DNA of 64,000 nucleotides from Liolophura sinensis. Its lineage: Eukaryota; Mollusca; Polyplacophora; Chitonida; Chitonidae. Made by a program: the position numbers and the translations under genes. The notes beneath the pieces were generated by a model. That model had not been told where the DNA came from, ran no database searches, and saw nothing but the letters and a program-made list of their open reading frames with translations. This document shows positions 9,305 to 20,449 of this stretch, piece by piece. The stretch is from the NCBI RefSeq assembly GCF_032854445.1, contig NC_088300.1, forward strand, positions 41,694,458 through 41,758,457. Reading direction: 5' to 3'. The stretch's first letter is position 1. Every line of letters starts with the position of its first letter.

Positions 9305-11060
9305 GGCTAATAAACAGCATCTCTACTTTGAAAAGAATTCTCTAAATATACACGCGACTTGTAATAGGCCTTTAGTTGTCATGGCGGAGACTATAGATTA
9401 GGTTCCCTGATTATACATTGATCATGGGTTCCCGACTGTGCCAGAGGTGCCAAATTTTCCAGAACTGGTCAAGGCATGCAGTAAGCATACTCTACAGTCT
9501 GTTGAAATAAACATCATTTCTTCTATGAGAAGAATACTTCTCGCTCTGTATTTGGCTCAGCCCTAGACTATATATTGAGTTCGCATATTATACATTGATC
9601 ATGGGTCCCCAATCTGTGCCAGAGTTGACAAAAACGCTGTGATACTTATCTGTCACTGGATACTGTCTGTGGCATTGTTTACAGACTTACATGTATATAG
9701 CATGGCCGCAGATAACTCTACCACAGAATCCAAAATCGTGTACCTATGGAGTGAGAGAGTGAGTGCTTGAGGTTTAACGTCGTATTTAACAATTTTTCAG
9801 TCATATGACGACGAAGGAGTTCTTGAGTGCCCGTACCTGCAATGTTCCTCCTTGTTGCAGGAAGGATTTCCACCGCTCTTTTATCTAGTGCTGCTTCACT
9901 GAGACGACTTACCAAAGGCAAGTAATCCGCTCGCCCACCCGAGCCCTCATACTGATACGGGTCAACCAGTCGTTGCACTACCCCCTTTACTGCTGAAGCT
10001 CAAATTACAAATTGCTCTTTTTTAAGATCTTAGGTGTGACCCGACACAGGATTGACCCTGGAACTACCGCCCCCGAAGCGGACGCTCTACCAATTGTGCT
10101 ATCGGGACCGTGTGTACCCATAGAGATTTTCTTGACTTCTCCTGAATGACTGGGACAGATGTACATCACTTTTAGCTCGTGTTATCGAATTAGATACTGA
10201 TTTGCTAGAAATCTGTTACAGCAGGCAAAAAGTCTGCCTAAGTCATCTCTTTTGATAGTGTATAGAATAAATTCAAGAAACTTCCACCTGATGCTTGCTG
10301 TACATGCCGCCAAGGTTTTCCTGGTTCTGTCAGCCCAGAATACAAGGCACAATAAGAGTTTGATGTATGGTCCAGAGGTAGCTATCAACTTAAATTATTG
10401 AATCTGATTATGTTTCTTAGATAATACTAGCCGAACTGTGCTTGTGTTTCAAATAACACGCATAAGGCAGTATAAACTGTCAAAAAAGTTTATTTTATCG
10501 TGCTAGCTACCGTGTAATCGGAAAGCTTATGGTTGTCAACAGAATTGGTACATTGAAGCTCTATATAACATTCAGAATTTGCACTGACAAGTTTGAGTAA
10601 CGTATGATAGAAGCCAGGGCAGAAACATTTATCTAAGTGTAGAAGCAATAACATTCTTAGAACAGACTCTATCTGCAGGCAGAGATTTACTTCAGACATA
10701 CTGATGCAGAGCGCTGGTACAATCCCAGGATCCCTGATCGGCGTCTGGATGCCGGAGTCACTGAGAATCCATACATGGATAAGCGGTATCGTCCGTGCTA
10801 CTTCAGCCTGATCGATTCGGTATGTACAGGGAAGTCAAACATAGATACAGTAGTGATGCCAGACTGTGTCAGGAAGTTCCAGTGGTTGAAGCAGAGATAA
10901 TTGTGCTAGAGCGCCTAGCCTTGTTGTGACTCCCTCTTCGGGATACTCGCTGGTCAAGTCGCATAATGATATGTCGAGGAAGACGACTAGTCGTTGGCCA
11001 AGGAGGTGGCTTGTTTGAATATACTGGTTCTGTGGCGGTTGTAAGATGCCAGGCATCTGC
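9305..11060 (+). repeat. Segmental-duplication block AE, copy 2
   Basis: Second AE copy, broken by a full-length minus-strand SINE (9,745-10,120). It contains the 152-bp segment (10,733-10,885) missing from copy 1. That segment is about 95% identical to copy 3 by eye, clearly more than its flanks. Relative to copy 3 it has a one-base deletion ('caggaagttcc' against 'caagacggttcc'). Confidence 0.75.
9745..10120 (-). mobile_element. tRNA-derived SINE, family B, full length
   Basis: On the minus strand it starts with a tRNA-like head: 'gatagcacaattggtagagc' contains the A box and 'agggtcaatcctgtgtcggg' the B-box region. A core follows ('cgactggttgacccgtatca'), and it ends in 'tgactgaaaaattgttaaat' plus 'acgacgttaaacc'. 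About 375 bp. The head could be mistaken for a tRNA gene, but its anticodon-arm and acceptor pairing are imperfect and it is continuous with the SINE body. Family relatives lie at 13,720 and 60,165. The core resembles Meta/Deu-type SINE cores from memory; this is not verified. Confidence 0.85.
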
Positions 11061-11129
11061 AAGGTGGAATTGTCTCTTGAGTATTGCGTGAGATAGCTGT
11101 CAAAAACTTAAAATATGACAAATTCCCTT

Positions 11130-12650
11130 TGCGTTATACCTGTAGATTGGGGATATATCCTTACATCTCTGCCGGCATTTATGAAAATCTATCATGATTT
11201 ATAATTTAGCAGAGACTAGGACGAAACACGAAAAATAGTTTGTGTTCTCATGAAAAGATATTGAAAACTGAAGGTCCTCATACACTCCAGAGGACCAGGT
11301 GTGAGTTGAAAGCTGGTGTTATCCGGCAGGTTACAAGGTGGCTTTATGTAATGAGCTTTGTCAGGTATCTTGACTATAAGGGTATGTGCTTCTCTGGTCA
11401 CCATCATGCGAGTGAATGTTTGCAAGACTGGCGTTGAATCTCAGTCACAAAAAAACTGTGGCACCTATGCCGAATCTGAAAGCCATGCAGAATTGCGGTT
11501 CTTGTGGTAAAGGTAACCATCTCTGTTAATCTTTGACTTTTGACTTTTGGTAAATGGATTGCAATTATTTACTTTGTAACAGTTGACGAAGTATTGATAT
11601 TGCATTAAAATATGTTAGTCTGGACATAAAACCGCGATGACATAAAATACTGCATTTTTTATAAGTTTCTTCTATGATTATTTTATGATCGTTCAGGAAT
11701 ATCCTGTAATGGCTTTCAACTGATGAGAACTGTTGTGATTGGTGTCGTTCCGAATGTTTTTAGATTAGAAGAGAATGGAAGAAAAGAGAATGGAAGTAAA
11801 ATATGTTGAAGAAGTGAGTGTGAGTTGACGAAATCGTGGTGAAAGATGGAGAGGAAGACTGACCTATGGTCACGGCAACTGTTTTCACTGGTGAGATTTT
11901 TCATCGTTCATATGCTCAAAATTGTCTACTGCCAAGACTTATCAAAAATAACGTGTGTACAGGCGAGGCACTCGCACTTGTTTTCAATCAAAATGCTTGC
12001 TTAAACACTTTACACTCAGTTCCGATCATCATTACCCATAAAATCAGCAAGCGATGAACATATAGTTCACGTGGTACTACTGTGGTGGGAGTTGTCGAGG
12101 TGTCAAATGCTTTTGGACGTAAACAAAAGGTATCCTTGGTGATGGTGGACAGCCAAATTCCTGATGGTGGAAAACTGTTGTTGAATTGTGACAGTGACTT
12201 TTAGGGAACCCTGATATGGGAAACAAATGCGTACCTCAAGTCATTCTGTTCAGAAATCCAGACAAGTACACGTAAGAACAGATCTTAGGTGATTATCCTC
12301 AAATATCCTGCCGGACACGTAAGAACAGATCTGAAGGTATTATCCTCAAGTTCACGTAAAGACAACCTCAGCCAAGTTGTAATAGCGAAGAGAAATCCAA
12401 ATTATCTGGGTAGACTCGAGACACGGTACTTTAAAACCATCCTATAGGAATGAGTCTCCATCAGCAGACTGGCTTGTTTCTGGTGAACTTATTGTTGGTA
12501 ACACGTTTAGGCAATAAGCACAGGTCGTTCTGTTGCAAAGGTAATTTCCATAGCCAAAATCCTTTATCACAATAAGTCTGTTCTCATGACGACATCCATT
12601 CGCTTAAGCGACCAAGGCCGTAATGGACTGCTGGGTCAATTCCAGGGGAC
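11130..12650 (+). repeat. Duplication block C-F-D-G, copy 2
   Basis: Carries the shared old SINE remnant (11,270-11,450), F ('gttgaagaagtgagtgtga', 'atggagaggaagactg'), a short D array (12,240-12,370) and a G exon remnant. The C start and H are missing, and the unit runs into the 32-bp minisatellite instead. Confidence 0.7.
12450..12565 (+). pseudogene. Remnant of secreted Cys-containing peptide exon (G copy 2)
   Basis: The ATG lies in the context 'ggaatgagtctcc', shared with the copy at 16,401. The frame encodes a hydrophobic stretch (GLFLVNLLLV) like a signal peptide, then RSFCCKGNF, and stops after about 38 codons. The first Trp of the FWC motif is changed to Cys. The intact-looking start and signal core with an early stop fit a decayed paralogue. 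Family unknown. Confidence 0.35.
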
Positions 12651-12654
12651 ATAT

Positions 12655-12915
12655 ACACCTACATCTTCACTAAAAGTTATCATCGGACATGTACACCTAC
12701 ACTATAAGTTATCATCGGACATGTGCACCTAACACTAAAAGTTATCATCGGACATGTACACCTACACACACACAATAAAACTTGCCATCGGGTATGCACA
12801 CTAGAACTTATCATCGGACGTGTACACCTACATGTACACCTACACTGGAGAAGATCATCGCATTTGTTCTCATCTACACTAGACGGTACCATCGCTCGTG
12901 TTCACATACAATTAC
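12655..12915 (+). repeat. 32-bp minisatellite, diverged block
   Basis: About eight imperfect units of 'atcatcggacatgtacacct' plus 'acactaaaagtt'. Related to the large array at 18,265-19,455, but with 'cggacatg' where that one has 'cgcacatg'. Open frames over it come from the repeat. Confidence 0.85.
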
Positions 12916-12999
12916 CATTGACTTTAAGACGTTAATGTCCTCGGCTAAAACTTATATAATTATAATCCTGAGACGGAAGTTTTATTGAGAACAAGACAA

Positions 13000-13570
13000 A
13001 CCATTATTCTTTACCACCTCTGTCGCGTCACACCTGCCATCATCACTACAGTGAAGTCTGATCACACGATCTACTGCCCCAAACGTCAGAAAAGTGAAGG
13101 AATCAGCTGGGTCGTTTATACAGAAAGGGAATTTATACTTACTGTCTTGGAATACATGCAGATCGTAATAAATTTTACTCGATCAATGATGTCATCTTGA
13201 ATTGGTGATATTTACATCAGACCATACAAAGGTAGGAAATTCTTTTGAATTTGCTAACATAAATTTACCGACAATAATTACTTACGAACAAATATATAAT
13301 GCTTTACGAAGCCTCTGTTTCTGATCATTTTGAATGAAAAAATGATTACTGGTGAAACTGAAGTGATTATCTCTTGTTCGCTGAGCATGATTGGTAATAT
13401 TCTCATTTGACCGATTAAGTGATGATGATCAGTGATTGGAAGGAGGCTTATATCCCTATTTGATTGGCCAAGTTATGATCGTTAAACATTGTAAGAAGAC
13501 TAGTGATCTTTTCTGATTGGCCAAATAGTCAAACATTGTCGATTGTTCGCCGGAGACAATAATTGCTCAT
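13000..13570 (+). repeat. Duplication block B, copy 2
   Basis: Counterpart of 1,640-2,170: 'gggtcgtttatacagaaagg', 'aatttaccgacaataattac', then 'tgattggccaa' twice (about 13,460 and 13,518). Non-coding as far as I can see. Confidence 0.5.
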
Positions 13571-13719
13571 GGAGCCGTGTGCCCAATCTCACTTTCGTTG
13601 AAGATGGCCTATTTTCCGCTAATGTAATGTGGATATCTGTTCACAACACATTTGAAAATTTGTCTTGTAATTAATTTTCTTCCTCCTGTAAAACTGACCG
13701 ACATCTTATTAATGAAAAA

Positions 13720-14125
13720 GAACCGCTTCGGTGGTCTAATGGTTAGAGCCTCCGCTTCGAAGTCGGGGACACAACCCCAGATCAAATCCAGGTCGAGTCA
13801 TAAAGTCTTTATGACTTTTTGGCTTTTTAATCAAGATTTTAAAAATAGTGCTTGTCGCTGCCTCGCTTTGCACTGAGCGCTGAAGGGTTAGAACAAGGAA
13901 ACAGGTCTGGTTGACTCAGTGTAAATATAATGTGACTTGGTGGAGTGTTATGTCTGATGTCTTCGGCATGATACTTCAGTGGCGGCTGCACTTCGGCTTC
14001 ATGGACTCACCTTGGCACAAGAAGACACAATATATGTACACACATCTATTGACTCCTCGTAGTCGTATGACTGTAACATTGTTAAGTACGACGTTAAACC
14101 CTAAGCATGCATACATATAAATGGA
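13720..14125 (+). mobile_element. tRNA-derived SINE, family B
   Basis: The tRNA-like head 'ggtggtctaatggttagagc' holds the A box and 'gatcaaatcca' the B box. The core includes 'gatacttcagtggcgg' and the tail 'gtacgacgttaaaccctaag'. The core and tail match the copy at 60,165 closely and the tail matches the copy at 9,745, but the heads differ, so head exchange within the family is likely. Confidence 0.85.
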
Positions 14126-14329
14126 AAGTAATAATCTTAAAAAAAAAATAAATATATAAATAAATATCTGGAATACATAAATGTTTTGCAGACGTATGTT
14201 ATACAATACATTGTTTGCTCTTAGCTATCGTGATGTTCACACACTTTGTACTAGGATGATACGTTGTTGAGCTTCTGAAACAATGTTGGAAACACAAGTA
14301 CGGATATGCTTGACTATGTAAACAGTGGG

Positions 14330-14580
14330 CGACTGCCAAAGACATGGTGTTTTATCATGTACTGTATGAATTCTATAAACCGTAAGTTACGTTTGTTCAT
14401 TTTCTGGTGCCCGGATTAGAAGCCAAAGTAAGACTATGATATATTATTCAAGAGTAGCTATCAATATCGATTACAGAAACCGAATTTCTTTAATTTTGAG
14501 AATATTAGTAAAAGGAGCTTTTGTTCGACATGTTTCCTTGTAATTACACGCACAGTGTAATATACAAACTGACACAACAA
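14330..14580 (+). repeat. Duplication block P, copy 2
   Basis: 'tgtactgtatgaattctata', 'cccggattagaagcc' and 'ttccttgtaattacacgc' match 2,840 and 22,520. Confidence 0.6.
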
Positions 14581-14979
14581 ATACACGTACGGTGATTTTC
14601 AAAAAGCTATCTTTTGCTATTCTTTTGTCTCGCCGGCCTAGCAAATAACGTTCACAAAATGACACCCGTTTCCAGGTTCTGTGGAATGGGAAAAAGCCTC
14701 AGAAAAAACCTGTAGCTGTGCGGTGATGAATGAAGCCCAGAGCTCTGGGTTCGCTCATTAAGCATGACTGGCGGAGGTGACATCCCCGAGTGGCATTTTA
14801 GCAGCTGAAAAAAGGAGGATATATCAATAAATCTCTGCCTGCATTGGGCATTTATGGAAATCTGTCATACTTTATAGTTTATCAGAGGCTATGAAAAAAC
14901 ATGAAAACTAATTGGCGCTCTCCTGAACAGATATCAAAAGACTGGCAAAATGATGACATGTCAAATGTCCTCATACACA

Positions 14980-15108
14980 AAAGACACTACCAGTGCGGTC
15001 GTTGCGAGTTCAAGTCCAGCCCATGCTGGCTTCCTCTCCGATCGTACGTATGAGTGAAATATTCTTGAGTACGGTGTGAAACAACAATCATATAAATAAA
15101 TCACAACA
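14980..15108 (+). mobile_element. SINE family A, internally deleted, with likely target-site duplication
   Basis: The head-to-body part 'gcgagttcaagtccagccca' joins directly to the tail 'gaaatattcttgagtacggt'. Flanks 'acaaaagaca' and 'acaacagaca' look like a 10-bp target-site duplication with one change. The other units lack it at this place. Confidence 0.75.
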
Positions 15109-15205
15109 GACATTCCAAGGTGTGATTTCAAAACGTAAGGTCCCGCTAGTTGGCAGGCGACTGGTTTGTAAGGTACCAAGACTGTTTCTGGAGGCTTTGG
15201 AGGGC

Positions 15206-15232
15206 GGGGGGGGGGGGGGGGGGGGGGGGGGG
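15206..15232 (+). repeat. Poly-G run of 27
   Basis: An uninterrupted G homopolymer within the shared SINE remnant of this unit only. Its length is likely unreliable in any assembly, and the transcript strand could form a G-quadruplex. Confidence 0.9.
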
Positions 15233-16400
15233 AGCTAGTTTCTAGTGAACTTCAAGTCAATGAACAATTGTGAAAACGGATTTAAACGTCAATCAAATAA
15301 ATAAGTAAGTAAATCACAAAACTGGCGGCACATCTGCCCAAGCTAAAAACCAGTTTCGCGCGTTGGCAGAATAGATGCCGTAAAGGTAACCAGAGGATTT
15401 ATTCTTTGATTTTTTACTTGTAGGTTGATAAGGCTAAGTTGTTCTGTGGGCGCTGAAAAATTTAAGCGGCAAACAATCCCTTTATGCTTTATTAAAAATG
15501 TCTTAAAGTCTGTCGAAAAAACCTCGATGACATAAACTGCTGCAGTTGTTAAAAATTTCTTCTGCTTTTACGTGATTGTTTAGAAAATTCCAGTAGTGGT
15601 TTTCCACTGGGATGAACTGTTTGGTTATCTTTGGTGTCATAGTGAACATTTTAGGATTAGAAGAGAGTGGAAATATTAAAAGTGAGATATGTTGAAGAAG
15701 TGCGTGTGAATTGAAGAAATCGTGGTGAAAGATGGAGAGGAAGGCTGGCCTTTGGTCAAGGTAACTTTTGTCACTGGTATTGCTTCCATGAAAGGTGATT
15801 ATTCATCATGCTCGAAAATGCCAACTGCCGTAACTTATCAATGATAACGTGTATATAAACGAGGAACTCGTACCTTGCCCAGTAAGGTTTGTCTGGTGAG
15901 TAGTCATCGCTGTAAAGACGAGGGAATTGAACATTGACCACAGAGATAAATTATGCTCTCAAGGAAGACCCATCCTTAAAATGTTTTACATTCAACTCTC
16001 GATCAAACATCAAGAATAAGAGCAACAACTGATGAGCATATGATTCATGTGGTACAAGTGTGGTGCGAGTCGTGAAACAAAAGTATCCTTGGTGACGATG
16101 GACAATAAAATTTCAGATCCTAGAAGACTGCCGGTGGATTTTGCCAGTAACTGTTAGGGACCCATGATATCTGAAATTGATCTGGGCGTACCTCTGGTCA
16201 TTCTTTTCAGGAATCCTGTCAAGAACAAGTAAGGGCAGATGTTAGGTGATTATCCTCAGATATCGTGTCGACATGTATAAGGTGAGGACCAAAGTGATTG
16301 TCCTCAAGTACACAACCTCAATCAAGTTGTAATCGCAAAGCGGTACCCAAGTTAGCTCGGTAGACTAGGGGCCCGGGATTTTAACACCATACCTGTAGGA

Positions 16401-16628
16401 ATGAGTCTCCCTCTGTCAACTGGTGCGTTCCTGGTGAGCTTATTGTTGTTAGCATGTTTAGGCAAAGAGTATAGGTCGTTCTGGTGCAATGTTAATTTCC
16501 AATGCCAACCGTGTATCAATAAAGTCACCACTCACGTGGACAGCCATTCCGTCCGAGGAAGCTGGCTAAGCCCTCCCAGTCAGCTACGCCAGGTCTGGGT
16601 TACTGTTGTATATTTGGGATGCGGGTAA
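16401..16628 (+). pseudogene. Secreted Cys-containing peptide exon (G copy 3, best signal peptide)
   Basis: ATG in 'aggaatgagtctccc' opens a 75-codon frame. Residues 1-20 are a convincing signal peptide with core LVSLLLLACLG; then come RSFWC, QCQPC and a basic/polar stretch. After about residue 48 the frame enters the H segment because the sequence between was deleted, so the last third is not original. Cysteines lie at about 19, 29, 35 and 38 and near the C-terminus. If any copy is still expressed this is the best candidate: start and signal are clean. H ends at 'gggtaagtag', a good donor. Family not recognised; a small secreted defence or signalling peptide is conceivable but not shown. Confidence 0.35.
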
Positions 16629-16739
16629 GTAGCGTCAGTCACTCTTTACACTCTTTCTCGGTGTAGCTGTTTCTATCGACATTGTGGATAATTTATAAGG
16701 AGTATTTTCCAACATATTCTGAGCTGTATTCAACCAAAT

Positions 16740-18160
16740 AAAAATTTTGTTATATCATTTCTGAGATTTCCCTAGTACTAAATATCTGGTATGATTGATT
16801 TCAATTAAGGTTAAGACAGAGAAATGGCATAATTATCTTGCCCCCTCTGATGCTGTCGTTCGGTGTTTGAAACGCTCAAGACTTTTTATCTCAATTTGCT
16901 TCAATGATATGAACGGGTTGAGGATAACGCGTCTGTTTGATAATAACACCAGATTTGATTATAAATGTTTTACTATACAGGGATAGGGTTATTGCGTTAT
17001 GATCTGAACTGTGATAAATATCATGACTTGACGCGTGCCTCTTCACAATCTGTCAATATCTGTGCTGGTCTTGGCGTTTAAGCACCTTTTCCGTACCTGT
17101 ATAAATTCGCCAAGGCAGAGGTTCGGGAGTCTGGCTAGAGCATAGTGTCACAAGAGTGCCTTCCGTATTTAGCACAATTGCAGTTTCGCTCTCCAATGGT
17201 ATTTACTTTCATTGTATTTTAATTCTATTTAATGCCGGGTGGGGGTTGAGTGTAGCCCCGTGAGTTATAGTCAAGTTGAGCAACATTGTTATTGCATTAT
17301 ATCATAAATATTAGTATAAAATAATTTGCTTTCTACCTGAATAGTTTAAATTGATGATTTTTTAAGGTATTTTTGTCGGTGAATATTACAGATGTTGTGG
17401 AGAGAGCTGAATGTACCCGTTTTTTTGTTAGAACGTTTTACCACTTTAAATGCAGGCTACCTGACCTCTAGAAGAATTTATGGTTCTGTTAGATACATGG
17501 GGCCTTGTTTACCTGATGTCGTTTAAATGTATGAGTAAAAACATGGTTAACGTTCTCTAAGAGTACCGCACGATGTCTGCAGTCGTTTCTACTCTCGGAA
17601 AACTTCCTGAAACCTGCTAAAAGATTTTGATTGTTTCGAAGCATACTTGGTTGTCACTAATGCATTTGCATAGTTATCAGGACGCCTGTCCTTCAACTCA
17701 TATATTTACTATCTACGCAAATTAAATCAAAATCAAATTGAACTCGTTTCTATGAAACAGGCAACTCACAAGGGGAGTGAACTTCTGTTAGTGATATCAA
17801 CAATCAAAGTTGATTAGGAAAGTTCAGTTATGTACTCTAGGTATTAGGTTGTCCCAAACACGTCCTGTGTCTTAAGGGAAATGGAAACTTCTCCGTCTCA
17901 TGTAGACGAGAATGGTCCTGATTTTCAATGCCACTGTCTTGACACTGCAACAAAGCTGTAACTCACCAGCGATAGTCAGTAGAGGGAAATCCAATTTAAA
18001 GCTGGAATGAGAGAGAACAACAGAAGTGCGCCGTAGGCCATATTCACTGGCCACGAAAGTTGACGAAGACGTCAATCATTCGGTCAGATAGGCGACTTTT
18101 GGGAAAGTTTTCAGCACAAAGCAAATCCGATACACACGGGTTGGTCATCTTCATTAAACG
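16740..18160 (+). repeat. Duplication block I-J-K, copy 2
   Basis: 'tttaatgccgggtgggggtt', 'gagttatagtcaagttgagc' and 'tcctgattttcaatgccact' match copies 1 and 3. K is close to copy 3 ('gagggaaatccaattta'). No gene recognised. Confidence 0.7.
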
Positions 18161-18264
18161 GTCGTTATCAAAGACTAACAATATTCAATGAGTCATCTCC
18201 AAGGTGGTTATAATCTCACAAACACTCCTAAATAAAAACATTACATTGTTAATTGCCTCTAAAA

Positions 18265-19455
18265 CGGATCTTCGCACATGTACACTTACAGTGGCACGAT
18301 TCATCGCACATGTACACCTACACTAGCCCGGTTCATCGCACATGTACACCTACACCAACTCGGTTCATCGCACTTGTACACGTACACTAGCAAGGTTCAT
18401 CGCACATGTACATCTACACTAGCCCGGTTCATCGCACATGTACACCTACACCAACTCGGTTCATCGCACTTGTACACGTACACTAGCAACGTTCATCTCA
18501 CAGGTACATCTACACTAACACGTTTCATCGCACATGTACACCTACACTAGCCAGGTTCAACATACATGTCCAGTTCACTAGCATGTTTCATCGCACATGT
18601 ACACTTACACTAGCATGGTTCATCCCACATGTACACCTACACTAGCACGGATCATCGCACATGTACACCTACACTAGAAAGGTTTATCGCACATGTACAC
18701 CTACACTACCGCGGATCATCGCACATGTACACCTACTCTTGCACGGCTCATCGCACACATACACCTACACTAGCACGGTTCATCTTACACATACACCTAC
18801 ACTAGCAACGTTCACCGAACCTGTACACCTGCACTATCACGGTTAATCACACATATACACCTAAACTGGAAAAGATCATCGCACGTGTACACCTACACTA
18901 GCATGGTTCATCGCACACATACTCCTACACTAGCACGATTAATCGCACATGTACACCTAAACTGGAACAGATCACCGCTTATGTACACATAGACTAGCAC
19001 GGTTCATTGCACAGGTACACGTGTACTAACACGATTCATCCCACATGTACACCTACACTAATATGACTCATTGCACATGTACACCTACATACACTAACAC
19101 GGTTCATAGCACATGTACACGTGCACTAACACGGTTCATCGCACATGTAAACCGACACTAGCACGGTTCATTGCTCATGTACACGTACAGTAACACAGTT
19201 CAACGCATATGAACACGTACACTAACACGGTTCATCGCACATGTACACCGACACTAGCACGATTCATTGCTCATTTACAGGTACAGTAACACGGTTCAAC
19301 GCACATGTACACTTACACTAACACGGTTCATCGCACATTTACACGTACACTAACACGGTTCATAACACGTGTTATTCTACACTAGAACAGATTTTCGCTC
19401 ATGTACACCCACGTTAGAACAGATCATTGCACATGTACGCTTACACTAGATTGAA
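18265..19455 (+). repeat. 32-bp minisatellite, about 37 units, with 96-bp higher-order repeat
   Basis: Consensus unit 'tagcacggttcatcgcacat' plus 'gtacacctacac' (32 bp). Near 18,311-18,500 a block of three variant units (96 bp) repeats as a whole. Units diverge toward the right. Because 32 is not a multiple of 3, open frames across it cycle through all three phases and encode nothing meaningful. There are no unique spacers, so this is not CRISPR. Confidence 0.95.
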
Positions 19456-19599
19456 CCACACATGTGTGCCGTATCGGTTATCTGCAACGAACCATTGCAC
19501 ATTTTGAATCATGAAAAATATATCGAAAGAAGAAGAGAAGATTTAGAAGAGAAGAAAGTCGAAGTTTAGAGGCCGTACAAACAGAAATCCCTCACGCAT

Positions 19600-20160
19600 A
19601 TTGATAATACTTTTTAACTTAGAAAAGGATACAAAAACGTTAGCTGTCTTGTGCTTATTTCTTGATGTGATTATCATTGAACTGTGTTGTTGTGAACATT
19701 ACATTTTTGTGACGACGGACAGGTTTATGACTGAAGCCTCATCGGTGGAAAATGAAGCTTTAGCGGTTTGAGCGAGCGAGCTATCCCTATATCGGTGAAA
19801 GTTCAACCAAAAGGTACAAGGTGGGCGTGGTTTGTGTTGAGTAGTGAGTGAATACTGGCCACTTGGTAACACTGAAACCTTTCAAATGTCATTACAAGTT
19901 ACGAGATCTCAACGATTGGTCTTGACACCAAGAGCATAACGATACTGGACATATTAAGATACGAGACCAGTTACTATGATAATTAAAGTCGACTATGTTT
20001 ATTACACAAAGACGGTGACGGTAAACCTGTCTAATCAGGCACAGAAACCATATCTGTGTCTCTAAGGGAACAAGTTTTCCTTAACCACGACTGATACGTC
20101 ACGCATCTCTTATAAAGATACAACTGTAAAAAAGTTGGAAATAAGCTATATTGTTGTAAG
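19600..20160 (+). repeat. Duplication block L, copy 2
   Basis: 'acaaaaacgttagctgtctt', 'gagaccagttactatgataa' and 'ccacgactgatacgtcacgc' match copy 1 at 8,440-9,180. Confidence 0.65.
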
Positions 20161-20162
20161 CT

Positions 20163-20347
20163 ACATATACATTTTATTTATTTGCTTACTTCGTTGTTGT
20201 TTTACGGCGTACCTAAGAATATTGCACTCATACGACGGCGGGCAGCATTATGGTGGGAGGAAACTGTGCAGAAACCGGGTGAAATGCACGGCAGGTTGCT
20301 GACAGACCCTTCCACGTTCGGCGAGGAAGGCTGCATGAGCTAGACAC
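20163..20347 (-). mobile_element. SINE family A fragment
   Basis: Minus-strand tail and body: complements of 'gttttacggcgtacctaag', 'cattatggtgggaggaaac' and 'gcgaggaaggctgcatgagc'. The tRNA head is missing. Confidence 0.75.
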
Positions 20348-20449
20348 AGCGTTGTTAGCTACAAGTACAATGATAATGTATATAAATGTAAATTGGCGGT
20401 TTATCGTGCACCGTACAATGGAGAACTGATCAGGACATTCAATAAGCAA

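Larger units (their letters stand above)
14640..16700 (+). repeat. Duplication block C-F-D-G-H, copy 3
   Basis: The most complete unit: C with 'gaggtgacatccccgagtgg', the shared SINE remnant, F, D (16,195-16,320), G (16,401) and H. A family-A SINE (14,980-15,108) and a poly-G tract interrupt it. G and H are directly fused here, whereas other units keep an intervening stretch, so a deletion has removed it. Confidence 0.75.

Noticed and set aside
10020-10120. Possible tRNA gene on the minus strand
   Set aside because: It has A/B boxes and a CGG-like anticodon area, but stems are imperfect and it is continuous with a SINE core and tail, so it is the SINE head.
18278-18846. Open frames rich in Thr/His with periodic sequence
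   Set aside because: They result from the 32-bp repeat; the period is not a multiple of three and the frames are not conserved along the array.
18265-19455. CRISPR-like array of 32-bp repeats
   Set aside because: Units are directly adjacent with no unique spacers, and the context is eukaryotic. It is a minisatellite.
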